Positions 22,020-30,818 of a stretch of DNA of 64,000 bases are shown here, one piece after another. The notes below the pieces were generated by a model that saw nothing but the letters and a program-made list of their open reading frames with translations, was not told the DNA's origin and made no database searches. This DNA comes from Streptomyces sp. BK340 (GTDB lineage Bacteria > Actinomycetota > Actinomycetes > Streptomycetales > Streptomycetaceae), in the NCBI RefSeq assembly GCF_007827595.1, contig NZ_VISR01000035.1, positions 1-64,000 on the forward strand, read 5' to 3'. Each line of letters begins with the position of its first letter. Within the stretch, counting starts at the first letter, position 1. The position numbers were made by a program, and so were the translations under genes.

Positions 22020-22427
22020 TCAGGTGTGCTGGGGGCTGCCGAAGAGGAGGTCGTAGCCTGCGGGGAGCTGGAGCAGGATCTGTTTGAGGAGGTCGTCGCC
22101 GGCGGCGTCGGCGACCGTGGACAGGACGGCGCTGACGTCCCAGGCCGCCGTCTGTTCGGTGGCCCCTTCGATCCAGGCCGCGGCCGCGCGCACGAACCGC
22201 TCCGGGGGCAGCGGCTCGGCGCTCTGCAGCGGGTTGAGAAGGATCAGGGCGAAGCCTTCCGGCAGACGCGCCGCCAGCTGAGCGCGTACCTCGCCGACCA
22301 GGTGTGAGCCCAGCAGGGCGAGCACCACGCGGGCCGCGCGTTCGGCTTCCTGCAGGGTGTCGTATTCGCCGCGTTCCTTCACATGCTGGAGAAACGCTTC
22401 CCGTCGCACTGTCACGTCGGCTGTCAC
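22020..22427 (-). CDS. DUF2267 domain protein
   Basis: A 135-residue protein covering one DUF2267 helical module (REAFLQHVKERGEYDTLQEA...LLGSHLVGEVRAQLAARLP). Function is unknown; the family often accompanies stress genes. GTG 22427 is chosen because AGGAAGGGG lies just upstream; the frame is open a further 25 codons with no coding signs. It sits about 100 nt downstream of hsp18 on the same strand and is followed by a frameshifted paralogue, so the three may form one heat-inducible unit. Confidence 0.85.
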   Translation of the reverse strand: MTADVTVRREAFLQHVKERGEYDTLQEAERAARVVLALLGSHLVGEVRAQLAARLPEGFALILLNPLQSAEPLPPERFVRAAAAWIEGATEQTAAWDVSAVLSTVADAAGDDLLKQILLQLPAGYDLLFGSPQHT

Positions 22428-22524
22428 CCCTTCCTCAGGCCCACGGGGCGCGGAGGACGGGCGAGGGGGGAGATCAGGTACCCGTCCTCCGCCGCTGTTC
22501 ACCCCCCATAGGGGGGCGGCCGGT

Positions 22525-22956
22525 TCAGCCGGAGATCTCCTTGTGGCCGGATCCGACGCCGATGGTGATCTTGCGGGGCTTGGCGCGCTCGGCGATCGGG
22601 ATGCGCAGGGTGAGCACGCCTGCGTCGTAGTCGGCCTGGATGTGCTCGGTGTCCAGCGTGTCGGCGAGCGTGATCTGGCGGGAGAAGACGCCCAGCGGCC
22701 GTTCCGACAGCTCCATCTGCACGTCGTCGGCCTTCGTCACGGGCCGACGCTCGGCCTTGACGGTCAGCATATTGCGTTCGACGTCGATGTCGATCGCGTC
22801 CGCGCTGACGCCGGGGATGTCAAAGGCCACCACGTACTGGTCGCCCTCGCGGTAGGCGTCCATCGGCATCGGCGACGGGCGGGACCAGGTGCCGGGGCCC
22901 GTCAGCTGCTGGGCCAGCCGGTCCAGCTCACGGAAGGGGTCAGTGCGCATCAACAT
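22525..22956 (-). CDS. hsp18: Small heat-shock protein Hsp18 (Hsp20/alpha-crystallin family)
   Basis: A 143-residue holdase chaperone. The alpha-crystallin domain spans residues 35-130, with the terminal signature GVLTLRIPIAE and a C-terminal tail KPRKITIG resembling the I-x-I/V oligomerisation motif. GGAGGTG lies 8 nt before the ATG. It diverges from a RheA-like gene, and the 127-bp gap contains a perfect RheA operator, the arrangement described for hsp18/rheA in Streptomyces albus. Heat induction by relief of RheA is therefore expected. Confidence 0.95.
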   Translation of the reverse strand: MLMRTDPFRELDRLAQQLTGPGTWSRPSPMPMDAYREGDQYVVAFDIPGVSADAIDIDVERNMLTVKAERRPVTKADDVQMELSERPLGVFSRQITLADTLDTEHIQADYDAGVLTLRIPIAERAKPRKITIGVGSGHKEISG

Positions 22957-23021
22957 CGGAAGACACCTCCAGGTAGTTCAGGCAGTTGCTGCCAATGCGC
23001 CTCACTGACACCGTTGTAACA

Positions 23022-23040
23022 TGTCATCCAATGGATGACA
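23022..23040. promoter_or_regulatory. RheA operator (site 1)
   Basis: A perfect dyad TGTCATC-CAATG-GATGACA, identical in arms and spacing to the TGTCATC-N5-GATGACA site reported for RheA in S. albus. Confidence 0.88.
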
Positions 23041-23047
23041 AACATGG

Positions 23048-23066
23048 CGTCGTCCAAAGGATGACT
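23048..23066. promoter_or_regulatory. RheA operator-like site 2
   Basis: CGTCGTC-CAAAG-GATGACT, same spacing with degenerate arms, 26 bp centre-to-centre from site 1 and just ahead of the rheA ribosome site. Probably autoregulatory. Confidence 0.6.
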
Positions 23067-23083
23067 ATCTGAGGGAGGTGCCC

Positions 23084-23740
23084 ATGACCCCGGCCGACCA
23101 GCCGGCATCGTCCAGCGCCGACGCTCCAAGCCCGGCGTCGTTCCTCGCCGCCGCGGCAGCCCTGCACGCCATGGAGGACGCCCTGCATGCCGCCCGGCAC
23201 AAGGACCCCGGCACCGGCGAGAACCATGACATCGGCCCGGAGCAGGCCCTGGCCTCGCTCCTGCTGCTGCGGCAGGTACGCGAGCAGCTCGCCGGATGGG
23301 AAACCGGCCTGATCGAAACGGCCCGCCACGCGGGCGCCAGCTGGGCCGATCTCGCCCACCCCCTCGGCGTCGCCAGCCGCCAGGCCGCCGAACGCCGCTA
23401 CCTGCGCGGCCGGCCCGGCCCGGCCGGAACCACCGGCGAACAACGCGTCCAGGCCACCCGCGAACGCCGCGCCGCCGAACGCACCACCGCCACCTGGGCC
23501 CGCCGCAACGCAGCCGACCTGCGCCGCATCGCCGGCCAGATCACCGCCCTCACCGACCTGCCCACCGCGGCCCGCCAACCGCTCAGCCAGCTCCACGCCG
23601 CCCTCGCCCAGGACGACCCCGCCGAGCTCATCCGCCCTCTCATTGACACCCGCCCCCACCTAGCCACCGCCCACCCCGACCTCGCAGTACAACTCGACGC
23701 CCTCACACCCCCTGACCTCATCCGTTGCCCAGAGGTGTGA
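23084..23740 (+). CDS. rheA: RheA-like hsp18 transcriptional repressor
   Basis: A 218-residue protein. The putative DNA-binding part lies around residues 85-110 (GASWADLAHPLGVASRQAAERRY), followed by an Arg/Ala-rich helical segment and a C-terminal helical domain. RheA of S. albus is a heat-sensing repressor that blocks hsp18 and itself. The divergent hsp18 and the exact operator support that role here. ATG 23084 is preferred to the GTG six bases earlier, which lies inside the GGGAGG ribosome site. Confidence 0.88.
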   Translation: MTPADQPASSSADAPSPASFLAAAAALHAMEDALHAARHKDPGTGENHDIGPEQALASLLLLRQVREQLAGWETGLIETARHAGASWADLAHPLGVASRQAAERRYLRGRPGPAGTTGEQRVQATRERRAAERTTATWARRNAADLRRIAGQITALTDLPTAARQPLSQLHAALAQDDPAELIRPLIDTRPHLATAHPDLAVQLDALTPPDLIRCPEV

Positions 23741-23997
23741 CGCAACGCATCCCCCTGGCAGACCCCCTGACCAGCGATCCACGCAAACCAGTTCAGAACA
23801 TCACGCACCATCTGCACGTTCACGCGCTCCGGAGCGGCGCACGCCCAGCGGTATCCGCGTACACCGGCCGGTCGTGCGCCCCTGGCGGAACAATGTCTGC
23901 GGGCGACGCGAGAGACCTCAGACAGGTTCTCAGGCGGCCGGTGCCAGGTAGTACGGGCTGATCTCGCGTCGTTCGGCAGGCCGGGCCGTGCGGCGGG

Positions 23998-24300
23998 TCA
24001 GGCACCTCGGATCTCGGTCTCGTGCTGCGTGGTCTGCGCCTCGTTGACCATCTGGCGGGACGTCCGCGACCACTATGGCCGCGACCGCTGGACGTCGCAG
24101 GACATCTGTGGCCACCTCGGCCGCGACCTCGTCCTCGTCGGCCAGGCGGTGGATGGCATCGACCTTCTGCGCAGGTGTCTCGGCACGGTCCGGGAGCTGT
24201 CCGACGTGCTTCTTGGCCAGACCCGTCGTTCGCACCCGGGCGCGTCCGTCTGCTGAGCGACAGCCCCAAGCCGTCGGCATACATCTGCAAGGACACATCA
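23998..24300 (-). pseudogene. Decayed DUF6192 family gene
   Basis: Pieces of one family appear in different minus-strand frames: an N-terminal-like scrap LQMYADGLGLSLS near 24255-24295, then AKKHVGQLPDRAETPAQKVDAIHRLADEDEVAAEV, then SRQMVNEAQTTQHETEIRGA before TGA 23998, offset by a frameshift near 24060. The middle of the protein is deleted. DUF6192 proteins are actinobacterial and functionally unknown. Confidence 0.55.
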
Positions 24301-24372
24301 ACGCCGTCCCCCTGCACCTGCTGGCAGGGGCCAGCGTGTCATGCGGCGTCGGCGTTACCTCGAGGGCATCCT

Positions 24373-24438
24373 GTGGCCACGTGTGATCGCGGGGGCAGCC
24401 GACGTGTGGCCACGTGCGACCGCGGGGGCAGCCGACGA
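24373..24438. repeat. Two tandem 33-bp repeats
   Basis: Two near-identical units starting GTGGCCACGTG at 24373 and 24406, differing at two positions. Each contains the palindrome GTGGCCAC. The second ends 9 bp before the start codon of the next gene, so the array lies in its promoter or leader. Confidence 0.75.
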
Positions 24439-24447
24439 GAAGGAGTC

Positions 24448-25569
24448 ATGCCGGTGTCGTCACAGGACGTTACGGTCGTGGCTCTTCTGGCGGATCCGGA
24501 TGCGCCGACGGAGATCGCGCAGCGCATGGCCCGGATGCTCCCTGATCGGCTCGCCGACAGGTCAGGCCAGGGACGACGGTTCGACGTCGAGGTGGTCAGT
24601 GAGCCCTTCACCGCAGGGGCCGAGGACCCGCCCACCTTGATGCACCGGATCATGGACCGCGGAAGTGAGGGGGACTGGGACATCGTCGTGGCCCTCACCG
24701 ACCTTCCGCTGCACTCACATGGGCGCAAGCTCGTACTGGATCTGAGTCACGAACACGGGTTGGCACTGCTGTCTCTTCCCCCGCTGGGGGGCTTCCGGCT
24801 GCAGACAAGGGCCCGGCAGGCCGTGGAAGAAGCCGTGCTCAGCTTGGCGGGCCCGCAGGCCACTGGGGCTGAGGGTCCTCCGGGACGTCAGCCGCTGCGG
24901 GGGCCCTTCATCGGTCGTCTCGCGCCTATCCATCCGGGCCAGATCGGTGAGGAGGAGATCGTCGATCTGCGGTACGTCGTCAGGGGGCCGCGCGGTTACC
25001 TGAGGGTGCTCCTCGGTATGGTCCGCGCCAACCGGCCGTGGCGCTTGGTGCCGGGCTTGTCGAAAGCCCTGGCGGCCGCACTCGCCACCGGAGCAGTCGC
25101 CACTGTGAACTCCACCATCTGGATCCTGGCCACCTCCCTGAGCACGCCACGCCTGGTGATCGCCACGGTCGGGTCCGTCGCTCTCATGATCGGCTGGCTG
25201 ATCGTGGACGCGAACCTGTGGCATCGAACAGATGAGGTTTCCCCGGAGGCGAGGAAGAGGGCGACTCTCTACAACGCCTCGACAATCGTGACCGTGGGTA
25301 TCGGGGTGATCGTCTGCTACGTGGGTTTGGTGGTCATCAACCTGGCATGGGCGCTGTTCATCCTCAACGACCGGCTGTTCGCTTCCACGACACGAACGCC
25401 GCTGCATGTCTCGGAGTACTGGACGTTGTCCTGGTTCGTCGCTTCGGTAGCCACGGTGGGTGGCGCGCTGGGATCGGGCCTGGAGAGCGACGAGGCGATC
25501 CGGGCAGCCGCCTACTCCAAGCGCGAACAGGAGCGTCGCAGCCTACTGCAGGACGACCACGGGGACTAG
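24448..25569 (+). CDS. Unrecognised protein with soluble N-domain and C-terminal membrane domain
   Basis: 373 residues. Residues 1-140 look like a soluble alpha/beta domain (VVALLADPDAPTEIAQRM; WDIVVALTDLPLHSHGR). From about residue 200 there are four to five hydrophobic segments (e.g. LVIATVGSVALMIGWLIV; IGVIVCYVGLVVINLAWALF; WFVASVATVGGALGSGL). No signal peptide or known catalytic motif was recognised. AAGGAG lies just upstream of the ATG. Neighbours are decayed genes, so context gives little help. Confidence 0.8.
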   Translation: MPVSSQDVTVVALLADPDAPTEIAQRMARMLPDRLADRSGQGRRFDVEVVSEPFTAGAEDPPTLMHRIMDRGSEGDWDIVVALTDLPLHSHGRKLVLDLSHEHGLALLSLPPLGGFRLQTRARQAVEEAVLSLAGPQATGAEGPPGRQPLRGPFIGRLAPIHPGQIGEEEIVDLRYVVRGPRGYLRVLLGMVRANRPWRLVPGLSKALAAALATGAVATVNSTIWILATSLSTPRLVIATVGSVALMIGWLIVDANLWHRTDEVSPEARKRATLYNASTIVTVGIGVIVCYVGLVVINLAWALFILNDRLFASTTRTPLHVSEYWTLSWFVASVATVGGALGSGLESDEAIRAAAYSKREQERRSLLQDDHGD

Positions 25570-25589
25570 CGGGTGACCTCAGTCGGAGA

Positions 25590-26265
25590 TCGGCCGTCCG
25601 CAAGGTCCAGGTCGGCGAGTACGTGGTCCTGCCCTTCAACATCGTCGCCGACATGGGCCCCTACCAGGGCGGCCAGGCGGAACTGCTGCGCGTGCCCTAC
25701 GGCGACTTCAACGCGCTGCGCCTGGACGGCCGACCACCAGCCCGACCGGCTGCGCAGGGCGGAGGAGATCGGGGCCATCCCGATCAACACCGCCGAGCAG
25801 AACCCGGCGGAGGTCGCCAAGGAGGCCACCCTCGGTCTGGGCGCCGACAACGGCTGCGAACGCGTCGGCTACCAGGCACACGACCCCGAGGGACACGAGG
25901 ACGCCGGCCTCACGCTCAACGGACTGATCGACTCGGTCAGGTTCACCGGCGACATCGGCGTGGTGGGCGTGTTCCTGCCCCAGGACCCCGGCGGCGCGGA
26001 GGCCCAGGGGGAGCTGGAAGCTCAGGGCAAGGTCCCGATCGACTTCGGCATGAGGTGGTTCGAGGTCCAGCGCATGAGGACCGGGCAGGCGCCGGTGAAG
26101 AAGTACAACCGGGCGCTGCGGCATCTGATCGCCGGCGGGAAGGCGAAGCCGAGTTTCGTCGTCTCCCACGAGCTCAGCCTGGACGAGGCCCCCACCGCCT
26201 ACGAGCACTTCGATGCCCGTGACGAGGGCTGGACCAAGGTGGTCCTGCATCCGAACGGACACGGG
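25590..26265 (+). pseudogene. Formaldehyde-dehydrogenase-type zinc ADH remnant
   Basis: Two frames carry parts of one protein. The first reads VGEYVVLPFNIVADMGPYQG...RVPYGDFNALRLDG. About 25740 it must shift frame to continue DHQPDRLRRAEEIGAIPINT...GYQAHDPEG...RFTGDIGVVGVFLPQ...SHELSLDEAPTAYEHFDARDEGWTKVVLHP. The N-terminal ~80 residues, the structural-zinc loop and the Rossmann GxGxxG segment are missing, so it cannot bind cofactor normally. No stop follows until 26616. Multiple deletions make it a clear pseudogene. Confidence 0.82.
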
Positions 26266-26612
26266 AACGGCGTTTCGCTTGCTCTCCGGTCGGACCTGAA
26301 CCAGGGGCGATCGCCCTCGTCCGGCCCGGTTGAACGGCTGGCGGACGCCTCCCCCGGGCCGGCTTGCCGGGCGCCTGCTCGACAGGACGGGTCTGAACCC
26401 GCTCCTGAAGTCGAAGCCATGGTTGCCGTCTTCGCCCATCCGCGAGGACTTCCGTCAAGGTCTGTAGTGGCGTCCGGCATGCCCGGTCGCGTCCGAGAAG
26501 TGGTGCAAGGGTTCGACCCGATCCGGGGTGTGCACCCGCCTGTCCGCGACGCACAGGAAGCGGCGGCGCGGCCGACGCGACCTGGCAGGGCGCTCCGGCT
26601 AGGCTCACATCC
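26266..26612. other. Intergenic ahead of the FUSC gene
   Basis: About 350 bp, no gene recognised. A TAGGCT -10-like hexamer at 26600-26605 lies exactly 7 nt before the GTG start at 26613, which suggests a leaderless transcript for the FUSC gene. Confidence 0.4.
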
Positions 26613-28787
26613 GTGACGTGGCTGCGTGCCTTCGGGGAGGTCGTGCGATCCGGGCTCACGATCGAGGAGACGCGGCTGGAGCCGCTGCTCGCGCTGCGCA
26701 CGGCCGCCGGGGTGGCGATCGTCATCGGGCCGACGCTGTGGCTGGTCTCCCCTGCGTATGCCGCGTCCGCCGCCCTCGGCGCCTACTCCGCGGGTGGGGC
26801 CACCTTCCAGCGCACCTGGCGTCCACGCAAGGTGATCGCGCTCGGCGCGGGCGCGGGTCTGGCGCTCAGCACCTTCGTGGGCTACCTGGCGGCGGGGCGA
26901 CTCGTGACGTTCCTGCCGCTGCTGGCCGTATGGGCCTTTGCCGCGGGAATGGCGTGGGCCGTCGGATCGACCGCCGGGATCGTCGCAGCGACGACGGTCG
27001 GCAGCATGCTGGTGACCATCACCCTGCCCGCAAGTGTCGGGCGAGCCCTGGAGCACGCCGGGGTCATCGCACTCGGGGGCGTGACGCAGGCCGTGCTGAT
27101 CCTGCTGTTCCCGATCCGGCGTTGGGGAGCGCATCGTGACGCGCTCGCCGACGCCCTGGCCGCCGTGGCCGACTACGCCCGCCGGTTGCGGCACGACCCG
27201 ACCGCCCCGTTCGACCCGGAGCCGTTGATGACGGCCCGGGACGCGGCTGCCGTGACGCCGTCACAGGCCCGCACCCGTCCCCCCGTCCTGCACGGCCCCC
27301 GGGGACTCGCCGAGCGCATTCGACCGGTGGTCGCGGCGCTCGCCGACCCGGACGTGGGCGCCCCCGCGGAGGGACCCGGGCGGGATCGCGCGCGGGAGTT
27401 GCTCGACGCGGCCGCCGACGTCCTGGATGCGGCCGCCCGTTCGATCCGACGCGGCACTCGCGCCGAGGTGCGGCCCGAGAGTACGGACGTCCTGTGCGTC
27501 GACGAGGAGCACGAGGTGCTGGAGGGCCCAGCGCGGCAAGCCGCCGAGCGGCTCGTGGAACTGCTCGGCGAGGCGTTGGAGATCGCCGGATGCGGCTGCG
27601 CGCCCGGGAGGACGCCCACGCCGCCCGGCTCCGCCGGCGCCGAGTTCCTGATGCGCCCGACAATGCTCCGGCTGGTCCCGTTCGTCGTCCAGGCGGTCCG
27701 CCGTGAGCTCCGCCGGGACTCGCCCGTGTTCCGGCACGCCGTCCGCCTGGCGGCGGTGGCCACGCTCGGCTATCTGATCGCCGCCCGGCTACCCCTGGGC
27801 CACGGCTACTGGGCGCCCATCGCCTCGGTGATGGTGATGCGGCCGGATTTCCACCAGACGTACGCGCGTGCGGTGGCCCGTCTCGCCGGGACTCTGGCGG
27901 GGGTCGCGCTCGCCACCGGGATGGTGCGGGCCCTGGGCCCGGACGCCCATGTGTTCGGCGCGCTGGCGGTGGTCTCGGCGGGCCTGTCGTACATGCTGAT
28001 CCGTACCGGCTACGCCTACTCCCAGTGCTTCACTTCCGCGTACGTGGTCTTCCTGCTCGGCATGGGCGGCCAGGCGTGGGAGCAGACGGTCCCGGAGCGG
28101 GTGGTGCTCACCCTGCTCGGCGGGGTCCTGGCAATGCTGGCGTACGTGGTGTTCCCCGCATGGGAGACACCCCGGCTGCCGGGCAGGCTCGCGGACTGGC
28201 TCACCGCCAACGGCCGCTATGCGGCCGCGGTGCTCCGCAGCTACGCCGAACCGACCCAGGAGCATCGCGCCGACATGCGCAGGGCACTGCTGGCGAGCCG
28301 GGAGGCACGTGCCGCCTGGCAGGAGGCATACGACCGGGCAAGGCAGGAACCGGTCCGCCCCAGGGGTCTGACGTCGCGTGAGGCGCAGGAGGCGCAGGAG
28401 GCGCTCAAGAGGTTCGGCCGGGCGGCGATGCTCATGGAGAGCCACGTCCCACGGACCGACAGCCGTGTCGTCCCCGAGGCGGAGCGGTTCGCCGAGGCCC
28501 TGGAGGCGGACACCGCGCAGGCGGCGGTCGCCGTGCGCGAGCACAGAAATCCGGACTGGGGGCGCGTGGAGGAGGCGCTCCACGCGTGGGAGGACTCCGC
28601 CGGCAACGGGAGCCCGATCGTGCGGCGCGAGGCGGAACTGCAAAAACGGGCCTTGGAAGACCTCGCGACAGCCGTGAGCCGCACACCCCTGGAACGGGAC
28701 GTCGGCTCTGCTCGCGAGGAGCAGCGGGTGCGGGCCGCCGTGGCGGCGGAAGGTGACGGATCAGGACCCGCGCACCGCGGTGGGTGA
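26613..28787 (+). CDS. FUSC family membrane protein (aromatic-acid exporter-like)
   Basis: A 724-residue inner-membrane protein with two hydrophobic blocks: about residues 25-170 and, after a 190-residue cytoplasmic linker, residues 370-520, where the FUSC pattern (ATLGYLIAARLPLGHGYWAP...MVMRPDFHQTY) is clear. A charged helical C-terminus follows. FUSC proteins include AaeB/YccS-like exporters of aromatic acids. No partner membrane-fusion gene lies nearby, as is usual in Gram-positives. GTG start; a -10-like box only 7 nt upstream points to leaderless translation. Confidence 0.9.
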   Translation: MTWLRAFGEVVRSGLTIEETRLEPLLALRTAAGVAIVIGPTLWLVSPAYAASAALGAYSAGGATFQRTWRPRKVIALGAGAGLALSTFVGYLAAGRLVTFLPLLAVWAFAAGMAWAVGSTAGIVAATTVGSMLVTITLPASVGRALEHAGVIALGGVTQAVLILLFPIRRWGAHRDALADALAAVADYARRLRHDPTAPFDPEPLMTARDAAAVTPSQARTRPPVLHGPRGLAERIRPVVAALADPDVGAPAEGPGRDRARELLDAAADVLDAAARSIRRGTRAEVRPESTDVLCVDEEHEVLEGPARQAAERLVELLGEALEIAGCGCAPGRTPTPPGSAGAEFLMRPTMLRLVPFVVQAVRRELRRDSPVFRHAVRLAAVATLGYLIAARLPLGHGYWAPIASVMVMRPDFHQTYARAVARLAGTLAGVALATGMVRALGPDAHVFGALAVVSAGLSYMLIRTGYAYSQCFTSAYVVFLLGMGGQAWEQTVPERVVLTLLGGVLAMLAYVVFPAWETPRLPGRLADWLTANGRYAAAVLRSYAEPTQEHRADMRRALLASREARAAWQEAYDRARQEPVRPRGLTSREAQEAQEALKRFGRAAMLMESHVPRTDSRVVPEAERFAEALEADTAQAAVAVREHRNPDWGRVEEALHAWEDSAGNGSPIVRREAELQKRALEDLATAVSRTPLERDVGSAREEQRVRAAVAAEGDGSGPAHRGG

Positions 28788-29212
28788 CGAAGTCGGCCAC
28801 GGGGAGCGCCTCGCCTCCTGGAGCGGCAAGCAGTCTCCCCGCCGCGTCGGGCGCCGCCACACGTCCGCCGCTGTCGCCATCACGAGGACTCGGCCGAGCC
28901 AGGTGCTGCGGCGGTGATGCCGTTTCGGCGGCGGGGCGAGCGGTGGTCGGCGGTGGTTCCTCCCTCGGCGGGAAGGACGGCGAGCCGCGTGCGACCGAGC
29001 CGTTCTTCAGTACGAGGGGCCGTCGGCGCGGGTGATGGTCGAGTTGTGGCAGCGGGCGGGTCGGCGTGCGCCGAGCAGCGGGACCGGGTTGCTTGGCTGC
29101 TCGTTGGACCGGTCGTGGGGAAGAGGAACTCCCGGCCGTGGATCGTCTACGGGAAGCGCCCGCACAGAACTCCTGCCACAAGTCGTGCACCCGCCAGCCC
29201 GACCACCGCCCG
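28788..29212. other. Intergenic between converging genes
   Basis: 425 bp between the FUSC stop and the SnoaL-like stop. No coding frame, hairpin or repeat stood out. Confidence 0.45.
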
Positions 29213-29701
29213 TCAAGGAGCCGCTTCGCGCCGCTGTGCCATCGGGCTGCGGTCCAGGTCCGCGGTCTGCCCGGCCCGAGTCGGCGCACCCGGATGCGGT
29301 TGATAGGCGTTGTCCAGCGTCAGGGTGAGCTCGGCGATGCGCCACCCACCGTCGGACCGGCGCAGGCAGAACTTGTGGACCCCGGTCGAGATCACCTGGA
29401 TGCTCTCGCCGGTGTTCCTCGTCTGCACCAGATAGGCCCGCACCTCAGCGGTGACGGCGTCCGTGGGCGTGACCACGACATTGCCCAGGTGGTGCCGCAC
29501 CCTTCCGGTCTGCGCCGTGTGCCCGTCATGGATGAAGTCGAGCACCGCCGCGCGTCCGGCGACCGGGCCGAGCACTCCCTGTCCGGGCATCGTGAAGGTC
29601 CAGGTGGTGTCTTCCGTCAGGACCGCTTCCAGCTCGGGCACATTCAGCTCGTCCAGGGCGTGGGCGTAGTGCGCCACCGCCTGCTGGAGTTCGGCGGTCA
29701 C
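29213..29701 (-). CDS. SnoaL-like / NTF2-fold protein
   Basis: A 162-residue protein with the alpha+beta cone fold pattern of SnoaL-like enzymes: an N-terminal helix pair (LQQAVAHYAHALDELNVPELEAVL), then TEDTTWTFTMPG and a strand-rich end with GGWRIAELTLTLDNAY. Such proteins isomerise or cyclise small molecules, or simply bind them. Its ATG overlaps the stop of the MDR gene upstream by 4 nt, so both probably act on the same compound. The last 25 residues are poorly ordered. Confidence 0.88.
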   Translation of the reverse strand: MTAELQQAVAHYAHALDELNVPELEAVLTEDTTWTFTMPGQGVLGPVAGRAAVLDFIHDGHTAQTGRVRHHLGNVVVTPTDAVTAEVRAYLVQTRNTGESIQVISTGVHKFCLRRSDGGWRIAELTLTLDNAYQPHPGAPTRAGQTADLDRSPMAQRREAAP

Positions 29702-30696
29702 GAGACCACCGTCAGCACGATCTTGCCTTGGATGTGGCCCTGCGCGGCTCGCGCGTGTGCGCTGCCCGCCTCGGGCAGCGGGTAGGTGCTGTCCACCCCG
29801 ACCTGCAGCTTGCCCTCGTCGAACAGGCGTCCGATCTCGGCGAGTTGGGGGCCGTTGGAACGCACCTGAATGTTCGAGACCGTGATGCCCAGGCGCGCCG
29901 TCTCTTCCGGGTCGTACTGGGCGAAGAACACCGGAAGCATGGTGCCGCCGCGCTTGAGCACGGTCAGGAAGCGTGAGCTGTCCGGGCCACCGACGGTGTC
30001 GATCACCAGGTCGACACCGCTGACCGCGTCCGCGGCCTGCGTCCTGGTGTAGTCGATGAACTCATCGGCGCCGAGCTTGCGCAGGAACTGCTCGTGCCGG
30101 CCCGAGGCCACTGCGATGACGTGTGCCCCCTTCCATTTCGCCAGCTGCACCGCGAAGTGCCCCACTCCACCGGCGGCCCCGTTGACCAGCACGGTCATCC
30201 CTGGTGTGATCGGCACCGGCTGGTGCACCTGGCCGGTGAAGACAGACGGCACGTCGTGGCCGAGATCAACCAGGTACTGCCAGGCCGTAAGCACGGCCAT
30301 CGGCGCCCCAGCCGCCTGCACGTGGTCGATACCGGCCGGCTTGTGAGCCAGGTCCGAAGCCGGCGCGGCCACGTACTCGGCGTACGTCCGGCCGTCGAAT
30401 CCGGGGAACCGCAGCATGCCGAAGACCTCGTCACCGACGGCGAACCCCAGCACGTCCGGAGCGACCGCCTGGACCACGCCCGACATGTCCGTTCCAGGGA
30501 CCAGAGGGAACTCCAGGGCCGGCCTCATCTCGGCCGGCATGACCTTCATCCCTTCACGCAGGTACCAGTCCGGCGGGTTGATGCCCGCCGCGTGCACCCG
30601 GACGAGCACTTCGCCCGGGCCGATCTCGGGAACCGGCACCTCGTCATACTGCAGAACTTCCGGCCCGCCCGCTTCGTGGAACTGGATTGCCTTCAT
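29698..30696 (-). CDS. MDR-family NADP-dependent quinone/zeta-crystallin-like oxidoreductase
   Basis: 332 residues, zinc-free medium-chain reductase. N-terminal GroES-like domain with VHAAGINPPDWYLREG; Rossmann motif GAAGGVGHFAVQLAKWKGA near residue 170; C-terminal DEGKLQVGVDSTYPLPEAG. Zinc-binding cysteines are absent. It forms a two-gene operon with the SnoaL-like gene and diverges from a LysR gene 122 bp away, which is its likely regulator. Substrate class: enones or quinones. Confidence 0.93.
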   Translation of the reverse strand: MKAIQFHEAGGPEVLQYDEVPVPEIGPGEVLVRVHAAGINPPDWYLREGMKVMPAEMRPALEFPLVPGTDMSGVVQAVAPDVLGFAVGDEVFGMLRFPGFDGRTYAEYVAAPASDLAHKPAGIDHVQAAGAPMAVLTAWQYLVDLGHDVPSVFTGQVHQPVPITPGMTVLVNGAAGGVGHFAVQLAKWKGAHVIAVASGRHEQFLRKLGADEFIDYTRTQAADAVSGVDLVIDTVGGPDSSRFLTVLKRGGTMLPVFFAQYDPEETARLGITVSNIQVRSNGPQLAEIGRLFDEGKLQVGVDSTYPLPEAGSAHARAAQGHIQGKIVLTVVS

Positions 30697-30770
30697 CGCG
30701 CCTGTCGCCTTCCTGGGGAAACGTTGCTCCTTCAGTCAAGGCCCAGGACGGCATGATCGTCCAAGACCGG

Positions 30771-30793
30771 TTCGGCAACCTGATCATTCCGAA
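30771..30793. promoter_or_regulatory. Imperfect dyad in the LysR/MDR divergent region
   Basis: TTCGG-N13-CCGAA in the 122-bp gap between divergent genes, overlapping the region expected to hold the lysR promoter. Its LTTR-like size suggests an operator, but the arms are short. Confidence 0.4.
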
Positions 30794-30818
30794 ACGGCAT
30801 GACGCGTACGCTGCAAGG

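Noticed and set aside
24373..24438. CRISPR array
   Set aside because: Two tandem units with no spacers; simple duplication.
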